DNA from: Sinomicrobium pectinilyticum
Lineage (GTDB): Bacteria > Bacteroidota > Bacteroidia > Flavobacteriales > Flavobacteriaceae
Assembly: GCF_003725735.1 (NCBI RefSeq)
Contig: NZ_RJTM01000072.1
Location: 61,632 to 125,631 of the forward strand
Direction: 5' to 3'
Length of the DNA stretch: 64,000 bases
Shown: positions 16,965-25,546 of the stretch, piece by piece
How positions within the stretch are numbered: position 1 is the first letter of the stretch
Layout: the number at the start of each line of letters is the position of its first letter
Made by a program: the position numbers and the translations under genes
Notes under the pieces: generated by a model
Told to the model about the DNA's origin: nothing
The model's database searches: none
The model's input: only the letters and a program-made list of their open reading frames with translations

Positions 16965-18038
16965 TTACATTTTTGAAGGTTCATAAATTTCGTTTATATA
17001 ACTTTCCAGTTCTTTAGCTCTTGTTTTGGCTGTATGGTGTTTCAAAACTTTACGACGGGCATTTGTTCCTATCTGTTTCCGTTCTTCTTCACCGATGCTT
17101 TCGAAATACTTTAATACATCGGAAGCCGCTTTTGCAATGAGGATTTCTTTGTCAATTTCAAATATGCTGTCGATACCTTTCCAGAAGTCAGAAATGATCG
17201 GAACGCCACAAGCGGCAGCTTCGAATAACCGCACACTGGGGGAGTAGCCCACCTTTATCATGGCTTCACGGGTGACATTCAAGGTGAATTTCTGGGCGTT
17301 GTAGAATTTCCTGTGTTTCGTCGGCGGTAAATGTTCTATCCGCTCTACGTTTTCCGACCACTTGAAGTCTTTGGGATATTGGGGGCCGACAACGACAAAT
17401 TTTCCTTCGGGGAAAAATGCGGCGGGTTTGTTAAGGAGCCTGTGAATAGTAGGTTGCCTGTCTATACTATAGGTCCCCAAATATCCCATCTGCCATTTTA
17501 TTTCTTCGTCTTTCGGAAAATAAATGTCGGGATCTACAGAACAGTATAAAGGCCTGGCTTTCGGGGAGTGATAGTGTTTTTCGATATACTCCAGAATTCC
17601 GCCACCTGAAAAAGAAAGATAAATATCATACTTGCGGATTAGTTCCGGATGAATATATTCGTAATCTCTTTTACCCAGTTTTGATATGGTTACGGGAGTG
17701 TCTATGTCATAAAAGGCTTTTATCCCTTTGGCTTTTTCCGTAACCCATTTACCCACATCAACGCCGTTGGAAACATAAGACCCTACGATAACGACATCGG
17801 CATTGACCACTTCGGATTCGTATCGCTCTTTTAATTCCCAGTTGTCTTTATACAGCCCCAGCTTACAGAATTCAGGGCGTGCCATATCGCGGTTACTGGC
17901 GTAATAGGGAACGTCCTTTTCAAGAAAAAGAATATCATGGCCCAGAGAAGAAAGTTCTCTCAGAAGTGCCCTGTAGGTAGTGGCATGTCCGTTTCCCCAG
18001 GAGGACGTAACGGATAATCCTATAATAACAAAATTCAT
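16965..18038 (-). CDS. CgeB-like glycosyltransferase (GT-B, first of three)
   Basis: A 357-residue GT-B protein. The N-terminal half opens MNFVIIGLSVTSSWGNGHATT, with ELSSLGHDILFLE and VVIVGSYVSNGVD. The C-terminal half has the PF13524-type donor region LNVTREAMIKVGYSPSVRLF, EAAACGVPIISDFWKGID and a final HHTAKTRAKELESYI helix. Proteins of this group are annotated CgeB/spore maturation-like after Bacillus, where CgeB affects the spore surface glycan layer. The donor sugar is unknown. It is a clear paralogue of the next gene upstream (shared SVSAYWNG/WGNG-type start and HH/HTxxxRAxELES end), so the two probably add similar sugars in sequence. Confidence 0.86.
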   Translation of the reverse strand: MNFVIIGLSVTSSWGNGHATTYRALLRELSSLGHDILFLEKDVPYYASNRDMARPEFCKLGLYKDNWELKERYESEVVNADVVIVGSYVSNGVDVGKWVTEKAKGIKAFYDIDTPVTISKLGKRDYEYIHPELIRKYDIYLSFSGGGILEYIEKHYHSPKARPLYCSVDPDIYFPKDEEIKWQMGYLGTYSIDRQPTIHRLLNKPAAFFPEGKFVVVGPQYPKDFKWSENVERIEHLPPTKHRKFYNAQKFTLNVTREAMIKVGYSPSVRLFEAAACGVPIISDFWKGIDSIFEIDKEILIAKAASDVLKYFESIGEEERKQIGTNARRKVLKHHTAKTRAKELESYINEIYEPSKM

Positions 18039-18064
18039 ATCTTTCTTTTTAACAGGTTATTTTT

Positions 18065-19162
18065 TCAGTTCAATGCACAATTTTTTTTGGAAATTACGGA
18101 TTCCAGTAGTTGAGCCCTGTGCTGATAGGTGTGTTCATCCAGAACTCTCCTGTAAGCAGCTTCCCCGATTTTTTTTGCCATGGCTGGGGTGAGTGCCTTC
18201 AGGATATTTTCAACATCCTCCCCGTCTTTAGCTACAATGATTTCTTTGCCGGGTTCAAAGAACATTTCTATTCCTTCCCAGTAATCGGTTATAATACAAG
18301 CCGCCGCCCCTGCTGCTTCGAAAACACGTGTAGCAGGAGAGAAGCCGTATTTTGCCATGCTGTCACGGCTTATATTCAATACGGCAGTGGGCGTACTGTT
18401 GAATGCATTGTGATCTTTCGTATATATATGTCCCAGATAGCTGACATTTTCGGGCAGCGATTTGCTCTCCCAGCCACTTCCTCCGAGTAAAAATTTTAAA
18501 TGAGGAAGGTTTAAAGCAGGCTGTATAAAAAACTCTTCTACACGCTTTTCGCGGTCCGGAAGCCTGTTTCCCAGAAAGGCCAGGCTGCCTTCGAACCTCG
18601 GCTCATGTTCCACTGTGTAATGTGTACTGATGTCCAGGGCATTGTATATGGGGATACATTGTCTGGCACCTCTTTTCGTATAAGCGTCAATTACCGGCTG
18701 TCCTCCGCCATAGGTAAGCACCAGGTCATATTGTGGGATTAATTCGAGAAAAGGGTCGTTCTTGTCCTTTTCTATCCGGTCCAGTGTAGCGGGTGCGTCT
18801 ACATCCCAAAAAACAATGAGGTTATCATTTTCTTTCATCAAAGCGACCTCTTTTTCCAGGAAACTGTCAAAAATGCCTACCCCGCTTGCTTTGATAATTA
18901 TATCGGCTTCCTCATGTGCTTTTCTGAGCAGGGCCCTTAAAGTTACCTTGTCCTGGGGGTATACGTAAACTTCACACCAATCCGGATCTTCAATATCCCT
19001 GTGTTTTTGACGGTCTATGATATCGGGTTCATAAAAAGTTACTTTATGCCCCATTTTGTGCAGGGCTTTTACGATGCCCCGGTAATATGTGGCAGCCCCG
19101 TTCCAATACGCAGAGACTATGCTGGATCCAAAAAAGGCTATATTCAATTTACTGTCTTCCAT
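18065..19162 (-). CDS. CgeB-like glycosyltransferase (second of three)
   Basis: The 365-residue product starts LNIAFFGSSIVSAYWNGAAT and has the same architecture as the downstream gene: HKMGHKVTFYEPDIIDR, IIIKASGVGIFD, VFWDVDAPATLDRI, then LNISRDSMAKYGFSPATRVF, EAAGAAACIITDYWEGIE and a C-terminal HTYQHRAQLLES helix. The VFWDVDAP/AFYDIDTP block near residue 135 is shared with its paralogue and may be a subfamily mark. It is 26 bp from that neighbour. The 103-bp gap on its upstream side is the largest inside the operon and could hold an internal promoter or processing site. Confidence 0.86.
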   Translation of the reverse strand: MEDSKLNIAFFGSSIVSAYWNGAATYYRGIVKALHKMGHKVTFYEPDIIDRQKHRDIEDPDWCEVYVYPQDKVTLRALLRKAHEEADIIIKASGVGIFDSFLEKEVALMKENDNLIVFWDVDAPATLDRIEKDKNDPFLELIPQYDLVLTYGGGQPVIDAYTKRGARQCIPIYNALDISTHYTVEHEPRFEGSLAFLGNRLPDREKRVEEFFIQPALNLPHLKFLLGGSGWESKSLPENVSYLGHIYTKDHNAFNSTPTAVLNISRDSMAKYGFSPATRVFEAAGAAACIITDYWEGIEMFFEPGKEIIVAKDGEDVENILKALTPAMAKKIGEAAYRRVLDEHTYQHRAQLLESVISKKNCALN

Positions 19163-19265
19163 GGCTATTTTTATCTGTTAATATTTATTGTTTTTTAGCG
19201 GTCAGATAGAATGCCCTATAATCATATAGGTTGGTGTCCGAAAATTTGGTCATGGGCATTTCATA

Positions 19266-20354
19266 TCAATTGATTTGGGTTAATATCTCTTCTAACTCAT
19301 TAACTCGGTGGGCGCAGGTATGTTTTTCTATAATGGTTTCTCTTCCGTAATCGGATAAACTCTGTGCCAGTTGTGAACTTTTCAGGATCTCCGCTATCCT
19401 GTATCCCATAGTGTTACCATCTTTGGCCATAAGGTAATCCCTGCCCTGCGTAAAGAGGTTTTCGGAATCGTTCCATGGGGAGCAGACAAGGGGAATTCCG
19501 CAGGAGAGTGCTTCAAACGGCCTGATGGTAGGTATTCCCGGCAGCATTTCCACATACGGTCTCCGGGGGACATGTACGGTTACCTTGTATTTTGAAAAGA
19601 CTTCCGGAACCCTGTAATTGGGTAGCCAGCCTCCGTATTCGATACCTGATTCGCGAAGTATTTTCTTGGCTTCTTCGGGATAACGCACTCCGTAGACTTT
19701 GGCTTTAATGCCTAATTCCTTTACGGGTTCGATCAAAAATTCCATCAGTTCTTCGGTGCGTTCGCCGTCTCCCCAGTTTCCTATCCAAACCAGGTCTCCT
19801 TCTTTTTTCTCCTCCCTGTTCGGTTTAAAGAAATCCGCGTCTGCGGCCTCATGCCATGTCCATACCTTATCGGTCCATTTTTTATCTTCATAGATCTGCC
19901 TGAGGACTTCCCCGAATACAAGTGCGCCGTCGTAGTTGCCGAGATCGTATTTCTGCATGCTATCTTCATCCGAGACTGAGCGGTGATGGGTATCGTGAAA
20001 TAAAAGTTTAAATCCATATTGTTTTTTCTGGGCGCCTATTCGGGCAACCAGTTCCGGAGAATTCCATTCATGAACAATTACGACATCTGCATCTTTTAAG
20101 ATGGCGGCATAATTCAATTTTTCCTCTGAGGAATAAAACAGCGGTTTCAATGAAGGGTAATGCAATTTAAGCTCCTCCATTTTTTCAATGCCGTAATCCT
20201 TGACGAGGTTTGTCAGGCTCCAGTTGTTCTCAGCTTCATAAACTTCTACCTCATGCTCTCTTTTTGTCAGTTCTTTTACTATACCTCTTAAAAAATGAGC
20301 ATTACCGTGATTCCAGTCAGAATACAATGAATGATAAAACATTACGATTTTCAT
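19266..20354 (-). CDS. CgeB-like/PF13524 glycosyltransferase (third of three)
   Basis: A 362-residue GT-B protein beginning MKIVMFYHSLYSDWNHGNAH, with TKREHEVEVYE, VVIVHEWNSPELVA and FHDTHHRSVSD in the acceptor half. The donor half has DLVWIGNWGDGERTEELMEF, VPRRPYVEMLPGIPTIRPFE and ALSCGIPLVCSPWNDSE. It is related to the other two but more divergent, and His-rich around residue 145. In many genomes this type of protein adds a sugar to a surface or spore glycan; the substrate here is unknown. It lies 10 bp after the GT4 gene and clearly belongs to the operon. Confidence 0.84.
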   Translation of the reverse strand: MKIVMFYHSLYSDWNHGNAHFLRGIVKELTKREHEVEVYEAENNWSLTNLVKDYGIEKMEELKLHYPSLKPLFYSSEEKLNYAAILKDADVVIVHEWNSPELVARIGAQKKQYGFKLLFHDTHHRSVSDEDSMQKYDLGNYDGALVFGEVLRQIYEDKKWTDKVWTWHEAADADFFKPNREEKKEGDLVWIGNWGDGERTEELMEFLIEPVKELGIKAKVYGVRYPEEAKKILRESGIEYGGWLPNYRVPEVFSKYKVTVHVPRRPYVEMLPGIPTIRPFEALSCGIPLVCSPWNDSENLFTQGRDYLMAKDGNTMGYRIAEILKSSQLAQSLSDYGRETIIEKHTCAHRVNELEEILTQIN

Positions 20355-20364
20355 AGACTATGGC

Positions 20365-21471
20365 TTAATGAGTTAATACTGTTTTTTTATCTGATAAGAG
20401 TTGATAATACAGGTTTATATATTCATGTCCCATTTTTCGGGTATTGTATGTTTTTGCTCTTTGCCCGGAGGCTTCGGCAAGCTGTTTTCTATAGGTAGTG
20501 TTGTGAATAAGCGTTTTTACTGTTTTTTCCATTTCCTCCGGATCGTCGGCACTGAAGTAGGCGGCACTGTTTCCCCAAAGTTCACGGAGTGTGCTTATAT
20601 CGCTCAAGGCGAGGGCACAACCGGCTGCTGCCGCTTCCAGGACGGCAAGCCCGAACGGTTCGTATTTGGCAGGATTGAGGTAAATACTTGCCCGCTGCAT
20701 CCAGTCGGCCAGTTCGGCGGAAGAGAGCTTTCCGAGGATATTTACATTATCCAGTCGCGTTTCCGTGCCTGTGCCGGGATTTACGTTGTCTCCCGCAACA
20801 TATATCGGCCAGGTAATTTTATCTGCCAGTCCGGAAAGGACTTTTAAGTTTTTGGCTTCGTCCCAGATCCTTCCCGTACATAGAATGAATGGTTCTTTTT
20901 TCGGTGTTTCCGGGAAACTTATGTCCCGGCCATTGTAGATGACCTTGGTCTTTGAGGTAATGTCATGTATTTCAGTTGCTTTTTCCAGGAGCGACCTGGT
21001 AGGGCTGATCACCACATCCGAAGCGTTTAAAGAGGTTTTAACCAGTTCTTTATAGGAGTCCCAGGCATGGGGAGCTGTTGTTCCTTTTACGGCCTGCCAC
21101 CAGGTATGTACACAAGAGTGGTACACGGTAATAATGGGACAGTCCCAATAATGTACTATTTGCGCATAGTTGTTTAAGTGAACGATGTCTGGCCGTGCGG
21201 TCTGGAATATCGCCGTAATCCATTTGGTGACCTTTCTGATGTCTTCCCACGGGTTTTCCATCCATTCCAGTTTATAATCACTTTTATAAAAGACTACATT
21301 CCGTATATCGGAGGCCTCTTTTTCCTGTGTTTTTGTGGGATAGGCCCCCATAGATGCCAGATGTACCTGGATATCATACCTTTGCAGTTCCCTGCAAAGT
21401 TCCAGCGAATAGTTCCACACTCCGCCGAGTGTATCGGTTGTCATCAATATTTTGAATGTTCTATCTTCCAT
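20365..21471 (-). CDS. GT4-like glycosyltransferase
   Basis: A 368-residue retaining-type GT-B enzyme. N-terminal acceptor domain: MTTDTLGGVWNYSLELCREL and IVHLNNYAQIVHYWDCPIIT. Linker: SDVVISPTRSLLEKA. C-terminal donor domain: FILCTGRIWDEAKNLKVL, NVNILGKLSSAELADWMQ and the EX7E-type KYEPFGLAVLEAAAAGCALA that binds the nucleotide sugar. This is the family of glycogen-synthase-like and surface-polysaccharide transferases. Its start overlaps the end of the Gfo/Idh gene by 11 bp, showing translational coupling. Unlike its three neighbours it belongs to classical GT4. Confidence 0.9.
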   Translation of the reverse strand: MEDRTFKILMTTDTLGGVWNYSLELCRELQRYDIQVHLASMGAYPTKTQEKEASDIRNVVFYKSDYKLEWMENPWEDIRKVTKWITAIFQTARPDIVHLNNYAQIVHYWDCPIITVYHSCVHTWWQAVKGTTAPHAWDSYKELVKTSLNASDVVISPTRSLLEKATEIHDITSKTKVIYNGRDISFPETPKKEPFILCTGRIWDEAKNLKVLSGLADKITWPIYVAGDNVNPGTGTETRLDNVNILGKLSSAELADWMQRASIYLNPAKYEPFGLAVLEAAAAGCALALSDISTLRELWGNSAAYFSADDPEEMEKTVKTLIHNTTYRKQLAEASGQRAKTYNTRKMGHEYINLYYQLLSDKKTVLTH

Positions 21472-22486
21472 AAATCCTGTCTATTAGTTCGGCTACTTTT
21501 ATGTATTCTCTGGCTGATTTATAATCATAACCTTTTCCCGCCTGTACGGCTTTAGCCCATATGATCCCTGCACGGCCGCTCCAGTCGTCGGGAGGGCTCA
21601 CCAAAACTTCCGTTTGCGTACCGGCGTATTTTTCCGCTACGAAATCATAAAAAGATCCGTTGATGTTCCTAAAGGCCAGGCTGCCCTTTGTTCCGTAAAA
21701 TGTGGCTTCGATTACGGCATCTTTTCCTGCGGAAATATTCCAGGAACATTCCAGGTTAATAATGGTGTTGTGCTCCGAAGTCATGGATACACTTGCAAAA
21801 TCTTCTACCTGGTTTTCTGCGGAGTGCAGTTTTTTACCCTGATAATAAAGGTTACCGGTAATTTCTGTAATTTCCGGAAAACCGAGGTTCCACAATGCCA
21901 GGTCAATGAGGTGAATCCCCAGGTCCATGACACAACCGCCCCCGGACTGTTTTATATCGTAAAACCATGGCTTGTCAGGGCCATAGGCATTGTGAAAAGC
22001 CAGGTCGACGGCGTAAATATCCCCGATCTCATCATTTTTAATGAGTTTGTGGATGGCTTGAAGAGCACTTGTATACCGGTAAGATAAATCAACGGATAGC
22101 AGCTTATCTGCTTTTAATGAAGCTGCAACTATTTTTTTGACCTCTGCGGAAGTTCTTCCCAGGGGTTTCTGGCAGAATACGGCTTTCCCCGCCTCTAAGG
22201 CCTCGATACTCTGCCGGGCATGCATGGCGCTTGGCGTAGCAATGACAATTCCATCGATTTCCCGGCTGTTGTATATTTCATCGGTAGCATCCATTACTTT
22301 GGCATTTTTGGCGTAAACTAATGCCTGTTCTGCATTTTCAGGGACTGGTTCTGCAATTACACTGGCTTCGGAATGGGTGTTCTTTAACAGAACCTCCATT
22401 CTGTTTCTGCCAATCCAGCCCAACCCTAAAAAGCCGAGAGAAAGAGGTTTTTGTTCTGGTTTTGTTGATGAAAGTGCTGTAATCAT
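21461..22486 (-). CDS. Gfo/Idh/MocA-family NAD(P)-dependent sugar oxidoreductase
   Basis: A 341-residue two-domain oxidoreductase. The Rossmann start is SLGFLGLGWIGRNRMEVLL, followed by EIDGIVIATPSAMHARQSIE. The usual EKP catalytic signature reads FCQKPLGRT: the Lys is kept and Glu is replaced by Gln. The substrate domain has SVDLSYRYTSALQAIHKL and SGGGCVMDLGIHLIDLALWNLG, where the His of the catalytic pair sits. These enzymes oxidise or reduce sugars or sugar acids at one carbon, often as nucleotide sugars. Position in the operon suggests it tailors the sugar donor. It is 17 bp from the dehydrogenase upstream. Confidence 0.88.
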   Translation of the reverse strand: MITALSSTKPEQKPLSLGFLGLGWIGRNRMEVLLKNTHSEASVIAEPVPENAEQALVYAKNAKVMDATDEIYNSREIDGIVIATPSAMHARQSIEALEAGKAVFCQKPLGRTSAEVKKIVAASLKADKLLSVDLSYRYTSALQAIHKLIKNDEIGDIYAVDLAFHNAYGPDKPWFYDIKQSGGGCVMDLGIHLIDLALWNLGFPEITEITGNLYYQGKKLHSAENQVEDFASVSMTSEHNTIINLECSWNISAGKDAVIEATFYGTKGSLAFRNINGSFYDFVAEKYAGTQTEVLVSPPDDWSGRAGIIWAKAVQAGKGYDYKSAREYIKVAELIDRIYGR

Positions 22487-22503
22487 GAGTGAAAAGAATA
22501 TTA

Positions 22504-23514
22504 TTAGTTGATAATCAAGGCTTTTATAAAACCATCGGGCCTTTGTACGAGGTTCTGATACGCTTTTTCCGTTTCCTCCAATGAAAATGTATGGGTGAAC
22601 AGGGGAAAAGGATTCAGAGCGCCCGTCTGGACGGCTATAATGGCATTTTTAATGCCCTTGATATAGCGTTTGGGATTGCGCTCGTGGGCACTGATCATGT
22701 CAATCCCACGCCAGTTGAGTGTTTGCAGATCAATGTTTCGCATGCCGTCCTGGTGAAACCCTGCAATAATTAATTTTCCGCTAATACCGGTAAGTTGAAT
22801 GGAGAGGTTAAGGGGCCATTCTTTTCCTGTGCACTCAATGACCCGTTCGCAAAATTTCCCGTCCGTCAGTTCCTTTATGTTTTCGATGACCCGGTAATGG
22901 TCATCCATTTCAACAAGGTGATCCGCCTCGTATAAACCGGCCGCATGTAAGGAGTATTTCCTTTTGGAAACGGCAATTACTTTTGCCCCCTGCGTTTTTG
23001 CCAGCTGAATGAGCAATAACCCTAAAAAACCGCATCCCACAACGGCTACCGTGTCGCCTTTTGTAATATTGCTCCTTGTAAAGATATTCAGGGCACATCC
23101 TATAGGTTCTCCCGGAAAGGGCTTATTATCCAGAAAATCGGGAAGTTTCACCAGCATATCGGGATGTGCTATATCGTGTGTAGCATGAGTATTGTACATC
23201 AAACCGGTAACCCTTTGTCTTTCCCGGAGGCTTTTCACATTTTTGCCGACCGCATCGATAACACCCCAGCCTTCGTGTCCGGGGTTCCCTGTTGAGAGCG
23301 GATAATCAAACCAGTCTCTTCCTTCCCATACGGGGATACTGGAAGCACATACTCCGGAGCCTTCCAGTTTTACCCTCACTTCATCATCTCCCGGTTCCGG
23401 AAGCGCAGATTCTTTTACAGACGCTTTTTTCGGGGCTTCCAGCGTAACGGACCTGTATATGTTCGTTTCGGAAGGCATGGGAGGCATTTCCTGTATTGTG
23501 TTACTTATTCTCAT
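22504..23514 (-). CDS. Medium-chain dehydrogenase/reductase (zinc-type ADH fold)
   Basis: The 336-residue protein has an MDR catalytic domain (RVKLEGSGVCASSIPVWEGR, GHEGWGVIDAVG) and a Rossmann domain (GDTVAVVGCGFLGLLLIQLAK). The catalytic-zinc Cys and the GHE block are present, but the four-Cys structural-zinc lobe of classical alcohol dehydrogenases is missing, as in some BchC- and sorbitol-dehydrogenase-like members. A sugar alcohol or keto-sugar is the likely substrate given the neighbours. Its start overlaps the stop of the hydrolase-epimerase fusion gene by 4 bp (ATGA), indicating translational coupling. Confidence 0.86.
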   Translation of the reverse strand: MRISNTIQEMPPMPSETNIYRSVTLEAPKKASVKESALPEPGDDEVRVKLEGSGVCASSIPVWEGRDWFDYPLSTGNPGHEGWGVIDAVGKNVKSLRERQRVTGLMYNTHATHDIAHPDMLVKLPDFLDNKPFPGEPIGCALNIFTRSNITKGDTVAVVGCGFLGLLLIQLAKTQGAKVIAVSKRKYSLHAAGLYEADHLVEMDDHYRVIENIKELTDGKFCERVIECTGKEWPLNLSIQLTGISGKLIIAGFHQDGMRNIDLQTLNWRGIDMISAHERNPKRYIKGIKNAIIAVQTGALNPFPLFTHTFSLEETEKAYQNLVQRPDGFIKALIIN

Positions 23515-25535
23515 ATCGCAATGGCTTTAATGGATGATGATTTGTCGATTTTAATGTGCCGGGTTTCACTTAACCATTGTAGCAGGGCTTGTATCCCCAT
23601 ATCTACCGAATATTCGGGAGACCAACCCGTAGCTTTTTTAAATTTTGAAGTATCGGATACATAGTAATACTGATCTCCTGTTCTCCATTCGGAAAAGGAC
23701 ATATTGATCTCTTTTCCGGTTTTTTCCTTTATGATTTTCAGGACTTCCCTCAGGCTAACACTGTTTTCGGGCCCTCCACCGATATTGTAAGCCTCTCCTT
23801 TAAGTGTTTCCATATTTTTTGCGGCAAGCGTGAATGCGTTTACCAGATCCTGGACATACAGAATATCCCGTACCTGCTTTCCGTCTCCATATATGGAAAT
23901 GGGTTTTCCTTCCAAAGCACTGATCAGGAAATGTGCAACCCACCCCTGGTCTTCTGTGCCGAATTGATGAGGACCGTATATACAACTCATCCTGAAGACT
24001 ATTGTTTTCAGTCCGTAGGAGCGCGCATAGTCGAGGATATACTGGTCGGCAGCTCCTTTTGAACAACCGTAAGGGCTATGAAAATTGAGAGGTGTTTCCT
24101 CGTCCATGCCATATTTTTTTACGTGTTTGTCATCAGGGACATACCGGGTAGGGGTGGAGACCATTTTCAGGCTTTTCAGATTTCCGTACACCTTATTGGT
24201 AGAAGTGAAAATGAGCGGAGGTTGATGAGGGGATTCTCTTATGGCTTCCAGCAAATTAAAAGTCCCCCTCAAATTGACCTGAAAATCCTGCAAAGGGTTT
24301 TGCACAGCATGTGTTACGGCGACCTGAGCGGAAAAGTGAAATACTTCATTTGCGGGTTCAACACATTTCTGAAGCAGTCTTTTTTCCCGTATATCCGCAA
24401 TTTGTATTATGAGTTTCTCCTTGTATTTGTGTTTTAACCACTGTAAGTTCTGCTCTACCCCGTCCCGGTGAAGATTATCGTATATCATTACTTTCTTACC
24501 TTCCGAAAGCAGCCTGGAAGCCAGATTGGTACCTATAAAACCTGCACCTCCCGTTATTAAGCTGTAGTTTTCCGCAGTATCAGGTTCGTATGTTTTGGAA
24601 ATATACGTGTGCGAAAAAATATTTTCCACACCTCCTTTTTCCAGCAACCTGTAAAGAAGTTTTTTGGTCCCGTCAATTTTTTTCAACCCGAAAAAGTATT
24701 CTCTTTCATCCAGATGGAATCCGCCCACCGTAGCATTCTTGGTAGCCAGGTCTTTCAGGCTATACCAGTAAACCCTGTCGGCTTCCGTACTGAGCACTTT
24801 TTTAAATTCTTCGTATTGTTTTACTTCGTCGTGCTGCCACGTGGAAAACCCTGCTTCCGAGATCCAGAGTTCCTTTTTGAGATCAAAGCGTTTGAGTACG
24901 TCCTTAACGTGTTTTATATTGATTTCCCAGCCGTCCCACTGCTGATCAAAAACATGGGGGAAGCCATGAATCCCTATGGCATCTATATTTCCCAGGGTTC
25001 CCTGTTCGGCCATCATCTGCAGCCAATTGGGGTCTATAGGACTCATTCCTCCCAGTAAGGTTTTTTTTCCTTTTTCCTTGGCCCAATAGGCAGCCATATC
25101 TATCATCCTGGAAAATTTATTCCATGAATAGTCCAGCGTATAGTCGTACTCTATTTTATTATTAGGCTCGTTCCAGAGTTCTACCCATTCAAAATACTGC
25201 CCGTATTCCGAGATCATAATGTCAATAAAATCGGCATAGGCTTTCAGGTATTTGGGAGGGGAGGAGGTTTTCGGGGTTTCGCCCAAAGAGGGGGGAGTAT
25301 AGAGAAAACAAGGGAGGATCTCTACCTCCCGGCTTAATTCGGAAAACAGCCAGTCGAACCATTCTTTGGCCCCTTCGGTGTGCCAGTCAGCCCAGGAAAT
25401 CCCTGTTCTGAGATGTGTTATTCCCAAAGTTTTCAGATCTTCTAAAGCACTTCTTACCTCTTCGTATTCTCCCGGTCTGAACCATTCGAGAATACCTAGT
25501 ACGGGAGCTTGGGCTTTGTTATTTTTCGTTTTCAT
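23511..25535 (-). CDS. Glycoside hydrolase (GH39/clan A-like) fused to a nucleotide-sugar epimerase
   Basis: A 674-residue bifunctional protein. Residues about 10-310 form a (beta/alpha)8 glycosidase: ISWADWHTEGAKEWFDWLF, then the acid/base in VELWNEPNNKIEY (Glu123) and the nucleophile in LWISEAGFSTW (Glu227). These are the two Glu of retaining clan A enzymes, close to GH39 beta-xylosidases. Residues about 323-674 are an extended SDR: LITGGAGFIGTNLASRL, FHFSAQVAVTHAV, FTSTNKVYGN, SPYGCSKGAADQY (Tyr489, Lys493) and IYGDGKQVRDILYVQDL, resembling CDP-paratose 2-epimerase and UDP-glucose 4-epimerase. There is no signal peptide, so both act in the cytoplasm. The joint is a single frame, with no sign of sequencing error. 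A cytoplasmic glycosidase joined to a sugar-nucleotide enzyme is unusual. Confidence 0.86.
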   Translation of the reverse strand: MKTKNNKAQAPVLGILEWFRPGEYEEVRSALEDLKTLGITHLRTGISWADWHTEGAKEWFDWLFSELSREVEILPCFLYTPPSLGETPKTSSPPKYLKAYADFIDIMISEYGQYFEWVELWNEPNNKIEYDYTLDYSWNKFSRMIDMAAYWAKEKGKKTLLGGMSPIDPNWLQMMAEQGTLGNIDAIGIHGFPHVFDQQWDGWEINIKHVKDVLKRFDLKKELWISEAGFSTWQHDEVKQYEEFKKVLSTEADRVYWYSLKDLATKNATVGGFHLDEREYFFGLKKIDGTKKLLYRLLEKGGVENIFSHTYISKTYEPDTAENYSLITGGAGFIGTNLASRLLSEGKKVMIYDNLHRDGVEQNLQWLKHKYKEKLIIQIADIREKRLLQKCVEPANEVFHFSAQVAVTHAVQNPLQDFQVNLRGTFNLLEAIRESPHQPPLIFTSTNKVYGNLKSLKMVSTPTRYVPDDKHVKKYGMDEETPLNFHSPYGCSKGAADQYILDYARSYGLKTIVFRMSCIYGPHQFGTEDQGWVAHFLISALEGKPISIYGDGKQVRDILYVQDLVNAFTLAAKNMETLKGEAYNIGGGPENSVSLREVLKIIKEKTGKEINMSFSEWRTGDQYYYVSDTSKFKKATGWSPEYSVDMGIQALLQWLSETRHIKIDKSSSIKAIAI

Positions 25536-25546
25536 GTTATATACTT

